A DNA stretch of 64,000 nucleotides. It comes from Babylonia areolata. Its lineage: Eukaryota > Mollusca > Gastropoda > Neogastropoda > Buccinidae. Shown piece after piece: positions 35,112-47,171 of the stretch. A program made the translations under genes and the position numbers. The first letter of the stretch is position 1; every line of letters begins with the position of its first letter. The notes beneath the pieces are model-generated. The model was not told where the DNA came from, made no database searches, and saw only the letters and a list, made by a program, of their open reading frames with translations. The DNA lies in assembly GCF_041734735.1 (NCBI RefSeq), contig NC_134884.1:30166458-30230457 (forward strand). The letters run 5' to 3'.

Positions 35112-35460
35112 AAGATACAAGGACTACATTTTATCGTACTGTATTTACATTTTGGTCACAACAGATTTCTGTGTGTGAAATTTGGGCTGCTCTTGCACAT
35201 TGCCACAGTGCGGTGTTACCTGTATTTGTCTTTTTTTTGTGTCTTTTTTGTCTTTCTATTTCTTTTTTATATTCTGCCTTCAAGTGCTTTAATTCTGTTT
35301 TACTATCAAATGAACTTTTTTCCCCCTTTTTTAAAAACAACAACAGAATTTTGACAAAGACAACCCCTCTGTTGCCATGGGTTCTTTTACATGTGCTAAG
35401 TTTATGCTTCACTTATGATCTCGGTTAATCATCTCATCTGAAAGATTAGCACCCAGATCA
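35112..35460 (-). mobile_element. SINE-D, body only, inverted beside the previous copy
   Basis: Minus-strand copy starting at its 3' tail (CACAACAGATTTCTGTGTG) and reaching CATCTCATCTG. The head is missing. With 34666-35055 it forms an inverted pair about 57 bases apart. Confidence 0.85.
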
Positions 35461-35504
35461 CCAGTCAAGTTGTAATAAAGTAGGGATTAAGAATTCGGGA
35501 TTCA

Positions 35505-35715
35505 AACTCTTGGACATTCACTTCAAAGTCATTAGGACTCGGTCTGAACCACACTTCACAGATGTATCTTTGGGAGTGTTGCTCAAATTTCCTGGTCTGG
35601 TTGACAGTGGAATATATCATGAAAAGAACTGTAAATGACAGCCTTGTCATGTAGCAGTCCCAAACAAAAAATGGACCTCCATAGCTGCATCTTTATCATC
35701 ATGAACATCCTTATT
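35505..35715 (+). mobile_element. SINE-C body, head missing
   Basis: GATGTATCTTTGGGAGTGTT, CTCAAATTTCCTGG, ATGGACCTCCATAGCTGCAT and CTTTATCATC match the body of the copy at 42970. Confidence 0.75.
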
Positions 35716-36760
35716 CATCAAACATTTGTGTGGCTTGTTCAGGATTATAAAGGCTATGCCAGTCTTGAATAAAAGCTAATCTGTGTTTGCACATTTCTTC
35801 CGTCTCGGCTGCTGTGTGCACATGTCAAATGATCAGTATAAGGACAGGCCCGGCGCTTCCTTTTTGAGGAAGTGTCTGGGTTTGTTCCAATGTAACTTTC
35901 ATTTACCTGTGTGCTAGCTGAATCGGTAGCATAAGCAGCACTGACTTGAAGTTGTGTACCTTGTGAATGGAGAGAGTTACCACTCTTTACTATTTGTTAA
36001 TTAACAAAACAAAAAAACAAAACAGTCTTAGATTTCGTGGCCTTTCTCGCCCTGCTCTCATGGTGACCTCACTTACAGTGCCCCTCCACTTGGGGTGAAT
36101 TCCTATCCAGGTCTTCAGTGGTATATTCATGGTGGGGCTGTCATTTGAGGGATGTGGGGGTGGTCTTCACTCCAGAGGGGATGCTCACTCATTCACTATG
36201 TGGCAGATAAACCCAGGTGTGACTGTTAACATGTGTGCCACTGAAATGGTGTAATGATGGGTCAGTGAGGAAAAATAAAAAGAAACAAAACTGAAGTGAT
36301 CCTGAAGTCCCTAAATTCTGAAAATTTAATCATTTATGTTATTATGTTGTTTTTTTGCTGACATCCAGAATGCTTTCTTCATATCTTTGTTCACTCACAG
36401 CGAGTAAATTATACTATACAGTGCATCTTCATTTCAGGATACTAATGGTAACATTTCCTTAAAATAGCTGTTCATGGGAGTATTCTTCAGAATGCTTGAA
36501 AGTGTTTGACACAATAGATACTTGCATTAGCTATGTTAAGAACCAAACTTTACCATGGCTCAGTCATGATTCATCTGTGGTAAACGCACAGGTCACACTA
36601 ACAATGCTGCCAAACCCATACGTTAATATTGTTTGTGTGAAGTACCAAGGTTTATCAACAAGTTTAATTTTGTTATTTTTATGGCATTACATATTGTTAA
36701 TTAGCTGAATGTGTGATTGAGAAATGATAGAAGTAATGGATTGTATTCTGGAAGAAAACA
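35716..36760. other. Gene-free interval
   Basis: Moderately AT-rich unique-looking sequence. A 240-base stretch at 36010-36245 looks repeat-like, but I could not match it to another copy in the window. No exon seen. Confidence 0.5.
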
Positions 36761-36761
36761 A

Positions 36762-37030
36762 CATATCATCAACATATGTGCAGACCTGCTTGTGCCTGAA
36801 TTCTCTTCGTGAGTATATGCATACAGAAAATCAAATGTGCACGTGAAAGATCCGGTGATTCATGTCAGTGCTTGGTGGGTTATGGAAACAAGAACATAAT
36901 CAGCATGCACACCTCTGAAAACAGTGTACTGCTGCCCACATGGTGGGGTAAAAATGGTCATACATGTAAAACCTCACTCGTACATACAAGTGAACGTGCG
37001 AAATGCAGCACACGAATGCAGCAGAAGAAT
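36762..37030 (+). mobile_element. SINE-A body, head missing
   Basis: Starts at CAACATATGTGCAGACC and runs to the GCAGAAGAA end, with many substitutions. Confidence 0.85.
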
Positions 37031-38708
37031 TACTTGAACAGACAACAGATTCTGCAGGAGATAACATAGTTATATTTTTCTATTAAGAAAAATTAATGAC
37101 AACATGGTCATGTTGTCCTGAGGAAGAATGCTGGAAAGAGTGTAACACCTTGTCATTTTCTTTTCCATTCTGCTCGCTGACAACACTGGAAAGTTGACAG
37201 CTGAAGAGAATTGCATTTCCTGCTGGAAAGACTCCACAGGAGAATAATTTTAATTCAATTGCTGTATGGTTTGTTTTCCTTTTCTCCCTGGCAAATAAAC
37301 CATCTTCTTTCACCCCAAAGTGTCTGCTTTCAGTTTTCTTGTGTCATATGGAGCTCTGTTCTGAGTGCAATGGAAGGTGGTAAAAGTAAACTGTGTGAAT
37401 ACTTGTGCAGACAGATTATCTATCCCTCCTGACACCCCCTATTCAGGTAATATATACACACACACACACACATAAATGTATCACTGTGCACACACATACA
37501 CATGTGTACCCATATCCTTAATGCATGCTCACAAACATCAATGAAAAACAAATTTTCTACCATTCTTTTCACCTCTTTTTTTGGAATCATATCTTTAAAC
37601 TGTTTCATACATCAGCCAAAACTGAATAAAAATTAGACAGATCCAATACATTTTCAAATTCAACTTCCAAATGCAAGATACATTCATTTGCAATTTAATC
37701 TTCTCAACACTGTTTCAATAAAAGTAACACTCACATGATAAACTGCACACAAACTGCAACAAAAGTCAAGCAACACTGAACAAAATCCATCTTCAGATAT
37801 TCTCAAGCTGAGTTTGGTCCTTTGGCATTGAAGCTTCCAAAGACCACAAGCATATACTCATTCTTTCTGCAGACAGGCAATATAAAAACACAATGGGAAA
37901 ACAAGCTGTCACATAACTGCAATCAGGGCAGTGAATTCACATCCACTGTATCTAGGGCTTGGCATATGAAGGCAAGGCCCAAACTTTTCCTTCTGGCATT
38001 GTACAGGTTCTGTTACTTTCACAGTGACACTGAAAACTGTACCTTCCATAATGACCCAGTATAAAAGCACTATCAGTCCAGGAACTGGCTTGATTTTACT
38101 TCTTTTTTTTTTTTTTTTAAAGAAAAGGAAATAAGTAAATACAGTAAAATAATAACACAAATAAAAACACATAAAAATCAAACTTTCCTTTAATAATAAT
38201 TACAAATAAAATAATCAAATTAATAGATTCATAAATATGAACTAATTTTTTTCCTGTGAAGTTTACAAAGTTGGACAGCTTGAAACAGCTGACAGAAAAC
38301 CCACAGATGATCAGAATGGATATATTTCTCAGTCTTTAGATTTTGCTTACCTTATGAATTCCCAAACAAAAGCAGCATATAAAGTGACAACTGCAAATAC
38401 ACACATGGACAGGACCATACCACTCACACATGAAGTCTGTATCATCAGACGCATATAGGTATTAAAAAAAAATCAAACGCCTGTACAAAAAAAGTTTGAA
38501 GTGAGGAAACAAAAACTTAAATCCAACTCCCAAATCCTCAGCAAACAACCTCCCTATGGGCACCATATACAAGATTAAATCACATGAACTGCCAACATAC
38601 TGAAAAACAAAATGAACTGTTTTGCAACCATACACTCCACAGCACACACACTTTCATACAACGGACACCTGTAGATATATTAACAAAACATACAAAAAAA
38701 ACCCACAT

Positions 38709-38965
38709 CACGCCCCTAAAACCAAAAAGCTACCAACGCCTTTGTGCATCCACACACACACACACACACACACCAACACACTGTCCCCTTCAGGAGCTGG
38801 CTCTGATGAACTCAGTGATGGGGTAAAAAAAAAGACAAAAAAACCCAAACCATGCCCCTAACCCAAAACAGCTACCAATGACTTTATGCATTCATGCACA
38901 CACACACACACACGCACACTAACACACTGCCCCCCTCAGGAGCTAGCTCTGATGAACTCAGTGAC
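38709..38965 (-). repeat. 146-base tandem duplication covering the NELFCD stop codon
   Basis: CAGGAGCT(G/A)GCTCTGATGAA occurs at 38791 and 38937. Both units share the flanking GCCCCTAA and AGCTACCAA phrases and a CA tract. The outer unit lies in the 3'UTR and could still encode TEFIRASS-stop. Confidence 0.92.
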
Positions 38966-39097
38966 AGGGTCAGAGTTGCCGTGCCCAGCCTTGCTGGCCT
39001 CTGTGCGCAGGTATCCCGTGATGTCCTTGTTCTCGATGAGGGGCAGGAACAGTTGCACAAATTCTGGGTGGTAGGGCGGCGTGATCACGTCCAGCAC
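38936..39097 (-). CDS. NELFCD: NELFCD exon 15 (stop codon at 38938-38936)
   Basis: Residues 533-585; [40 protein letters not shown] and TGA. The C-terminus is shorter than the human tail. The last 30 coding bases and the start of the 3'UTR are duplicated 146 bases downstream. Confidence 0.95.
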   Translation of the reverse strand: MLDVITPPYHPEFVQLFLPLIENKDITGYLRTEASKAGHGNSDPVTEFIRASS

Positions 39098-42000
39098 CTG
39101 CAACAGGTTCAGTTTCAAAGAAGCGTCAAAGTGTGCGGGCTGATCTATATGTGCTACACAAATCTGTGAGAAAAAGAAAAGCAGATGCCTACATGCGCAA
39201 AAAAATATCTGTGAGAAAAAGAAAAGCAGATACCTACATCCCATAAAAACAATATCTGTGAGAAAAAAGAAAGGCAGATGCCTACATGCGCATAAAAACA
39301 TATGTGAGGAAAAGAAAAAAGCAGATACCTACATGCCCATAAAAATAATATCTGTTAGAAAAAAGAAAGGCAGATGCCTACATGCGCATAAAAACATATG
39401 TGAGGAAAAGAAAAAAGCAGATTCCTACATGCCCATAAAAACAATATCTGTTAAAAAAAAGAAAGGCAGATGCCTACATGCGCATAAAAACATCTGTGAG
39501 GAAAAGAAAAACGCAGATTCCTACATGCGCATAACCCTGACACGCTGGTCAGGCCTTGAGAGCCTAACCAAGGTTTGTGTAAAACACTGAAATGAAATTA
39601 AATACAACAATCTAATCCAAAGAGGCGCAAAAACTGTCTGGTTAAACCGCTGGACTTTCAATCAGAGTCTCGGGTTTGAATCTCTGTAACGGTGCCTGGT
39701 GGGTAAAGGGTGGAGATTTTTCCGATCTCCCAGGTCAACATATGTGCAGAACTGCTAGTGCCTGAATCCCCTTTGTGTGTATATGCATGCAGAAGATCGA
39801 ATACGCACGTTAAAGATCCTGTAATCCAAGTCTGTGTTCGGTGGGGAGGAAAAGTATGGGAGTATGGATGCCTGCATGGTGGGGTAAATAAACGGAATGG
39901 TCATACAAGTAAAATGTTACACGTCTGAGTGTGTATGTGTGTGCGTGACTTAAGCCTGACTGACACAGGAAACAAATGATGAGTGCCCTATGGCAGCTGT
40001 CAGTCGGTTCTACCCAGGTTAGGCAGCCTGTTGTGCAAATGCCTCCATGTTTGTTAAGTGCTTATGAGCTTGGTCTCTGACTGAGGATTGGTGCTATACA
40101 AGTGTCCACATCATTCATTTATTCAAATACAACAGTGTCACCAAAGCACAATGCAGAACAATGCAGATCATGCCCAACACAGCTTGTGTTCATGTCAATG
40201 ATGCGGAGGAACAGAACTCTTATCATTTGATTCAGGAATGAGAGGACAAACTGTGAAAGATGTAAAAATGACAGGCAGAACACTGATCTTTAATAAGACT
40301 TGGATGGACATACATAGTTTTTTTGAGGAAAAGTACAAACTGAACAGTGTTCGCCTCTGAATTGCCTCGCACACACTGCAGGGTAAATAAACAAGAAACA
40401 AACAAACAAAAAACAAAACAGCACACACACACACAAACAAAAACCAGCAACAACTGATATGTGCTGATATAGTGCTGGGAACAGGGCACCAGTTGCTTTA
40501 CACAAACTGGTAAATGGGAACACACACACACACACAAACTGTTGCACTGGTCAAAACTGTTGACTAGAGGTGACAGAGGTGCAGGCAGCCAAACCATTAA
40601 GTCAGTCCCTCTGTATATCTCTCCCCCATAACCCTCCATACGCCACCCCCCCTATGCAACCAACCCTCTCACGACACATCTACACTCGCACATGCACTCA
40701 GTTCAAAGCATGAAAGTCGATTGCAAACAATGAAGATGTAAGTGGCTCCGGACAGAGAAGAATGGAGTCACCAAATCCTGGGTGAAAAAAAAAAGGTAAA
40801 TGGAAGTTGTGGGTTGCCCAAGCATTATGTCCTCCTCTGGGCCCAGCACACTCTCACATCCAACAGAAATACACAATAAGAACAATGGAATGGAACAGGG
40901 GTGATCTAAATAAATCCTTTGGTATGAAGTGAAAGAATATCAAAAAATATATGTGAAATAATAAAAAAAAAAAAAAAAAAAATGTATGAAATAAAAGAAA
41001 ACGCAAAAAAAGAAAGAACAAGTACCTCTGAAACAAAATGTCTGATGAGAGAGATGTCTGTGTCTTGCTGCTCGTAGCACTTGCGGACATAGGTGACGAC
41101 GGGGATGGCAGAGCCACGACTCAGCAAATGAACCATGCGATCCAGCAACATCTTTTTCAGCTCCAGCTGAAACACAACACAACATGGCCATCAATGAACA
41201 AACGACACTCTGGGTTTCCAATCTTGTGACTAATCAAACTTCTGCACTTTTCCCACAGTTTTTCCAGATCATAATGAAAATTTTCCCTTCGAACACAAAG
41301 AGCACAGTGAATTAAAAATTGGTCTGCTACCAGTATTTTTGTCAACAAACTCAATGCAAACCAGGGTAAAGATGAGTTATCTTGTCATTGTGGCAGTGAA
41401 GCGTACACACTTGTGCTGACGAGTTATCTTGTCATATAGGCAGCCTATGGGTTAAGATCTTTGTTAAATGGTACTGGAAAAGGGTTTTATCAAAATTCCA
41501 AGCCTTTTCCAGACCCTGAAGGACAAAACAAATTTTTCCAAGACTTTTCGAGCCCTGATAATAGTTCACTAATTTTCCTAAGGCTCTTCCAGATTTTCAT
41601 GACTGTATATCAACTCTATATACACCACTGACATGTTCAACTGGTAGTCTCCACAATGACCAGGAAATTACAAATCAACCATGTATCAGAATACTAAACT
41701 TCATGAACAAGTTAAATCTGTTGTTCGCAAAACATAAGTAGTAAATTAGTTATATGTTTATAATGATGAAAAGTTCCATTACTCACCCGCACAAGCACGT
41801 CCAGCTCATCATAGGTAGACTCAAACAAACGCACCAACAGATCTAATGCTTTTGTGTGGAGCAGAGGGTGGTTGGTCCCAATCTAAAAACAGAATTAACA
41901 ATATGTTTGATTACATCAGCAGGTAGCAGACAATTTGTACATGGGCAATTTATAAAGTTATCTGTTCCTGTCAGCAATATCAGTTCACATTAATTCCAAA

Positions 42001-45000
42001 TAAAAAGTGCAAAAAGTTTTGTTTAAAACATTATTCTTTTCTTTTCTATCAAAATGTTTCCGAGTGTAAAGCATGACTATGTGAAATGTGCGTGTAAACT
42101 CTGTGTGTGTGTGTGTGTGTGAAGGATACACGTGATATGCATGCAGGCATGTGTTTATGCAGATACCAAGTGTATGAATGTGTAAAACATACACTATATA
42201 CATATGTGAATAATGTGTCAACATGTGCGAGCAAGTATGTGCACAAGTACTTCTGTGCGCACAAGTGTGTGATGTATCAACTGTGAACAATGTGCATGTG
42301 AACTCCCAAATGCAAGCCTGAAGTACACATGAACGCACAGTTGTGAGCACATGCATGGCAGTGCATTAAAGTCTGTACATGTGTGTATGCAAAATAGCTT
42401 GTGTTTAATTCCCCTCTTGTATCCCATCTCTAAAACTATTGTAACCAGAAACCAAAATGTATTAACCATAAACATGAACTTTTTCTCATAAAAGACCTTA
42501 GCACAGCCATACTGCACTTAGCACCAACAAAACACAAAATGTGTAATCATAAAAATTCAAAAAAAGATCTCACTTTCAGATTAATGAGAGGCCATAAACA
42601 TCATCTCTTTATCAAGCGGGGCCACTGACATTAGCATTAACTCTATGCATTCACTCTGAATGCTGCTGATGACGATGACTGTCAGTGAAGGGCTGTCACC
42701 TCACTGATATAAACAGAGCTAGATAGAAAGGAACTCGAAGGTCAGGATGTCAGTCACCTTTCTTTATAACAACTTCTTCCTCTTCGGATTACTTTTGTTC
42801 AGCAAAATCACTGATATCACTGATAACTACTCAAAAAATAACAACTGCAGCAAAATCAATGATATCATTGATAACTACTCAAAAAGTAACAACTGTACTA
42901 CAAGCTCATACCACACTGATATCATTCCACAAAGGCTGAGTAGCCAAGGGACTTAATTCCCTATTTCACACCAGCCGCCTTGGCCAAGTGGTTAGCATCA
43001 CAGACTGACGACTAGGAGGACTCAGGTTCGATCCCCATTGCATGTGGGTTTTCTTCAGCTCCTGGCCAGCTCCTACCCAAAGCTGAGTATGCCACAGGCT
43101 CAAATAGAAAGACTGGGACCACACAGTCAAGGGTCATCAACTTCATGGATGTGTCTTTGGGACTGTTGCTCAAATTCCCTGACCAACACTGCAGGTGTCT
43201 GTATACGCTCAGCCTGGCTGAAGCCGGGGAAAATTATGAGAGTACAGCTGTGTCAAGTCGTTCCAAAACCTATATGGACCCCCACAGCAGCATCTTCATC
43301 ACCCCCCACCATCATTCATCATCATCGAAATATAGAATATAAAATGTCCCAGGGAACACACCCAGAACCTACCTCATCCACAAGAACCAGGTGCAGGGGT
43401 GTGTGGTCGGTGTTCAGCTTGAAGTAGCTGAGTTCAGACACTGTGTGATCCACCCACTTCAGTACCCCCATGGCACACACCGGGAATCTGCAGAAAACAA
43501 CACATTATATCATAACAACAATATCAGTAATTTATTCAGCACTTTCAAACTTCTCATAGCGCTTCACAATAACAGGGGTGTGTGTGTGGGGGTGGAGGGG
43601 TCGGGGGTGGGGGGGTTGTTGTCGGACACAAAGCACACAAGAGAGCACACATGCACACACTTACATTATATGAATGAATCTGTACCTCTTTCTCACCTAT
43701 TCCCATGATTACAAACACACACACACACACAAAATTATTCAAATGATTCAGTACCCCTTTCCCACCCATTCCCATGAGTGAAGGCAGACAGTGAATGACT
43801 CACTTCAAGCAGTCACAAATCATGTAAATGAATCTCTACCCCTTTCCCACCCATTCCCATGATTGAAGGCAAACAGACAGTGAATGACTCACTTCAAGCA
43901 GTCACAAATCATGTAAATCTCTAACCCTTTGCCATCCATTCCCATAAACAAAGACAAGCAGTGAATGACTCACTTCAAGCAGCCAAACAGTGTCCCAATG
44001 TCGGCGATGAGGTCAGAAGCACCACGATGATGCTGACACACACTCTGTGTTTTGTCCAATGCCTGCACCGTCTGCTTCAGCTCTTCTTTGTTCGCCATCT
44101 TGCGATTCCCCTGTACGGAAGGAAAGGAAAAAAACCCAAAAAACAAAAGACTTTATTCATACATGAAATGTAGTCATATCACTACACTCTGGACTCATGG
44201 CCAAGATCGGTCTCTTCTTTTTCCTAGAGACTTTTTTCCACACATCTTGCAAGACAGTAAAAAGAAAAGAATATGGGTGGCACTGCACTATAGTATAGCG
44301 CTCTCCCCGGGGACAGCAGCCTGATTTTCAGAGAATTCTGTTGTGGCAAAAGTAATACAACTGTCCCATTCCACTCCGACATCCTGACTCCACCAGACAT
44401 TATTACATGACATCCTGATTTATTTGCAACAGTCCCAGAGCCAGCAGTCTATGAACTATCAATGTCAAGCTGTCTTGTGGCCACATTCCAGAGGTAATCC
44501 TCTCAGCAGAAGAATCCATTTGGCTGGTCATCCTGAGAGCAGGGCATAAAAAACCACAGAACACAGGGATGGAGAATACTAGAAGAGGCATCTTGGTTTC
44601 AGACCACACGGCATAGCTGTAGTCTTCGTTTCTTTTCATAATGTATCCCAGTGTCAGTCAGGCCCGAGAGATACAGACACCTGCACTGTTGGTTGGGAAA
44701 CACACTCAAAGACACATCAATGGTGGGGATGGTACTTAACAGTATGATCAGAATCTTCTCATGAGTCTGATTAACTGCCAGAGGGAACTGAAAAATGCCA
44801 TAAAATGAATAACAGCTTTTGACAGGATTTGAATCTATAACCATCCACTGTAAGTCCATAACGCTAACCTCTAAGCCATGGCAGCTGGTATCTAGGTTTC
44901 ATAAAATAGGAAAAAAGACTTCCACTCCCTGGTTAACAGCTGGTGAGAATTATCAAAACAAACTCTGCAAAAATAATTAGCTGTATTCATTTCATTTTTC

Positions 45001-45719
45001 TTTATCATTCATGTCTGATCCCTAATCTGCAGAGTGAATAACACAACAAATCAAAATGTAATCAACACAACATGGAAGGAAAGCAGTAACCAGTGTACAA
45101 GGAACCGGGAAGACACAATGATCACGCACTCACTTTCTTGTGTGTTTCAAACACGGACACAGCGTAGGCCAGCAGGTAAATGTATTTGTGCTTATGTTCC
45201 GGGTTCACGTGACTGCCAGGTTTGAACAGCGTCTCTATCAGCAGATCTGCATCACACACAAACACTTACTCTTTGAGCGCTGCGTCTGACTTAAGTCTGA
45301 CATGTCATGCAGTTTTCTGCTTCAGTGAGGCGTAGAGGGTGGGAGACTCAGACTAAAGACCTTTTACTTATGAATAGCTCCTCAGAAGGGTGGCACAAAT
45401 ACAGATAAAGCTGCATACTGATACGGAATGTTTATAATAAATGCTCACTATGCAATTTAAATGCTCAGTACAGGCATAAAGCAAACTTATTTACAATTAT
45501 TTTTTCTACAGACAACAATATCAAAATAATCTTGAACAAAGCTGTTCCTAGTTGTTGTCTTTTTTTTTTTTTTTTTAAAATAAATAGCTCTCAAACATTT
45601 TTCAATCCTGGAGAAATCAACATGAAATGAACTTTATCTTCAGCAATGGACAGAGTATATCAAAAATTTTACTGCCTATAGTGATACTGAATGAAATACA
45701 AAAGATACTGTGTGTGAGC

Positions 45720-45788
<69 letters not shown>

Positions 45789-45902
45789 TTGCATGCATGT
45801 GAGCATTGTGTGTGTGTGTGTGTGTGTGATTGTTCATGTCTACAAGTTGTAGTATTGTCTTGGTGTATGTAGATACACACACACACACACATACACACAC
45901 AC

Positions 45903-45939
<37 letters not shown>

Positions 45940-47140
45940 GTTTTTCATGTGCAGTGGTACCTTACTATGCACTAATGTGTATGTACTGTTTCATGTGAGG
46001 CACTTTGGGCCAAGCTCCATGATCCTGAACGACAGCAGCACTCCTTCTGACATACAAGCATTCACGTTCTCAAACACAGACACATTGTTTCAATAAACAT
46101 ACACACGATTCAATAACATTCAGCTCACCTAAAAAAGCAGGAACACGTATGAGCTCTACTAGAGGCGGGTCTGGTTCACTGTACATCTTGAACAACTGGT
46201 TGAACAAACAATATGAATAAAATAAAACAAAATTTCAACTATGATGATAATAACAACAATAATAACATTCTTTTAATTGCTTATGTATGATAATGCTTTC
46301 AAAGGAAGAAATGATGTTAATTCACTTTATATTAGAACAAAGATTCATCTTAAAACAAACAAACCAAAAAGTCCAAACGAAAACAAACGAGTCATTCTGT
46401 TTGTAACAAGAACAACAGAAAAGGTGATGAAGGGGAGTTCACTGACCTGCGTCATGTCCGCTGGGTTGAGGGCCTTCCGTGACAACATGGAAGACAATGC
46501 CTGGTAGGCCCGTGGATAAGCAGAGGCACCACTCAAGGCCAGAGTGATTGGAGTGACATCTAAGCCCCTGGAAATAAAGAAGCAAACCTTGATTAATGAC
46601 CAGTAAATCTTATTCCCCATTTGCACCATTCACCTGATCTGATTGGACCCTCATTTGCACCTAACCTTGAAACAGTAATAATCCAGTTTTTGTTGTTGTT
46701 TTTTTACCTCCTGCATCAATTTATCCAGTTAAAAAAACAACTAACACTTCTAACATTCTGTCCATAAATAAAAAGTCAAATGAAAAATGAAGCTATGTAT
46801 TTGATTCCTTCAGGTAATATACTGTGGGGAGGCAACTTGCCATTTCTACTTTCATTTTTCTCCTCTTTAGTGGGGCTGTAGTTTGCACAGGGCAGGGAAT
46901 CAGACCTGCTGGTGTCTGCACCAGTGGGTCACAGTATAGTACTTGTAATCAAAATAAATGTTTATATCAACAAATGAATAAACAAATAAAGACTACTCAC
47001 TTCTCCGTTGCCCGCTGCTCAAGCTCCTGACACAGCCGCCGTATATTGGAACAGCCGTGTGGAGGGTTGGCCAAAATTTGCATCAGAATCTGACTGTACA
47101 GATACGTGTGTTCCCCATGGCACACCATTTTCTGAAAACG

Positions 47141-47171
<31 letters not shown>

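Noticed and set aside
41461-41610. Repeated TTCCAAG(A/C)CTTTTCCAGA-like phrases in NELFCD intron 13
   Set aside because: Could be a short DNA-transposon end, but the copies are too few and too diverged to define an element.
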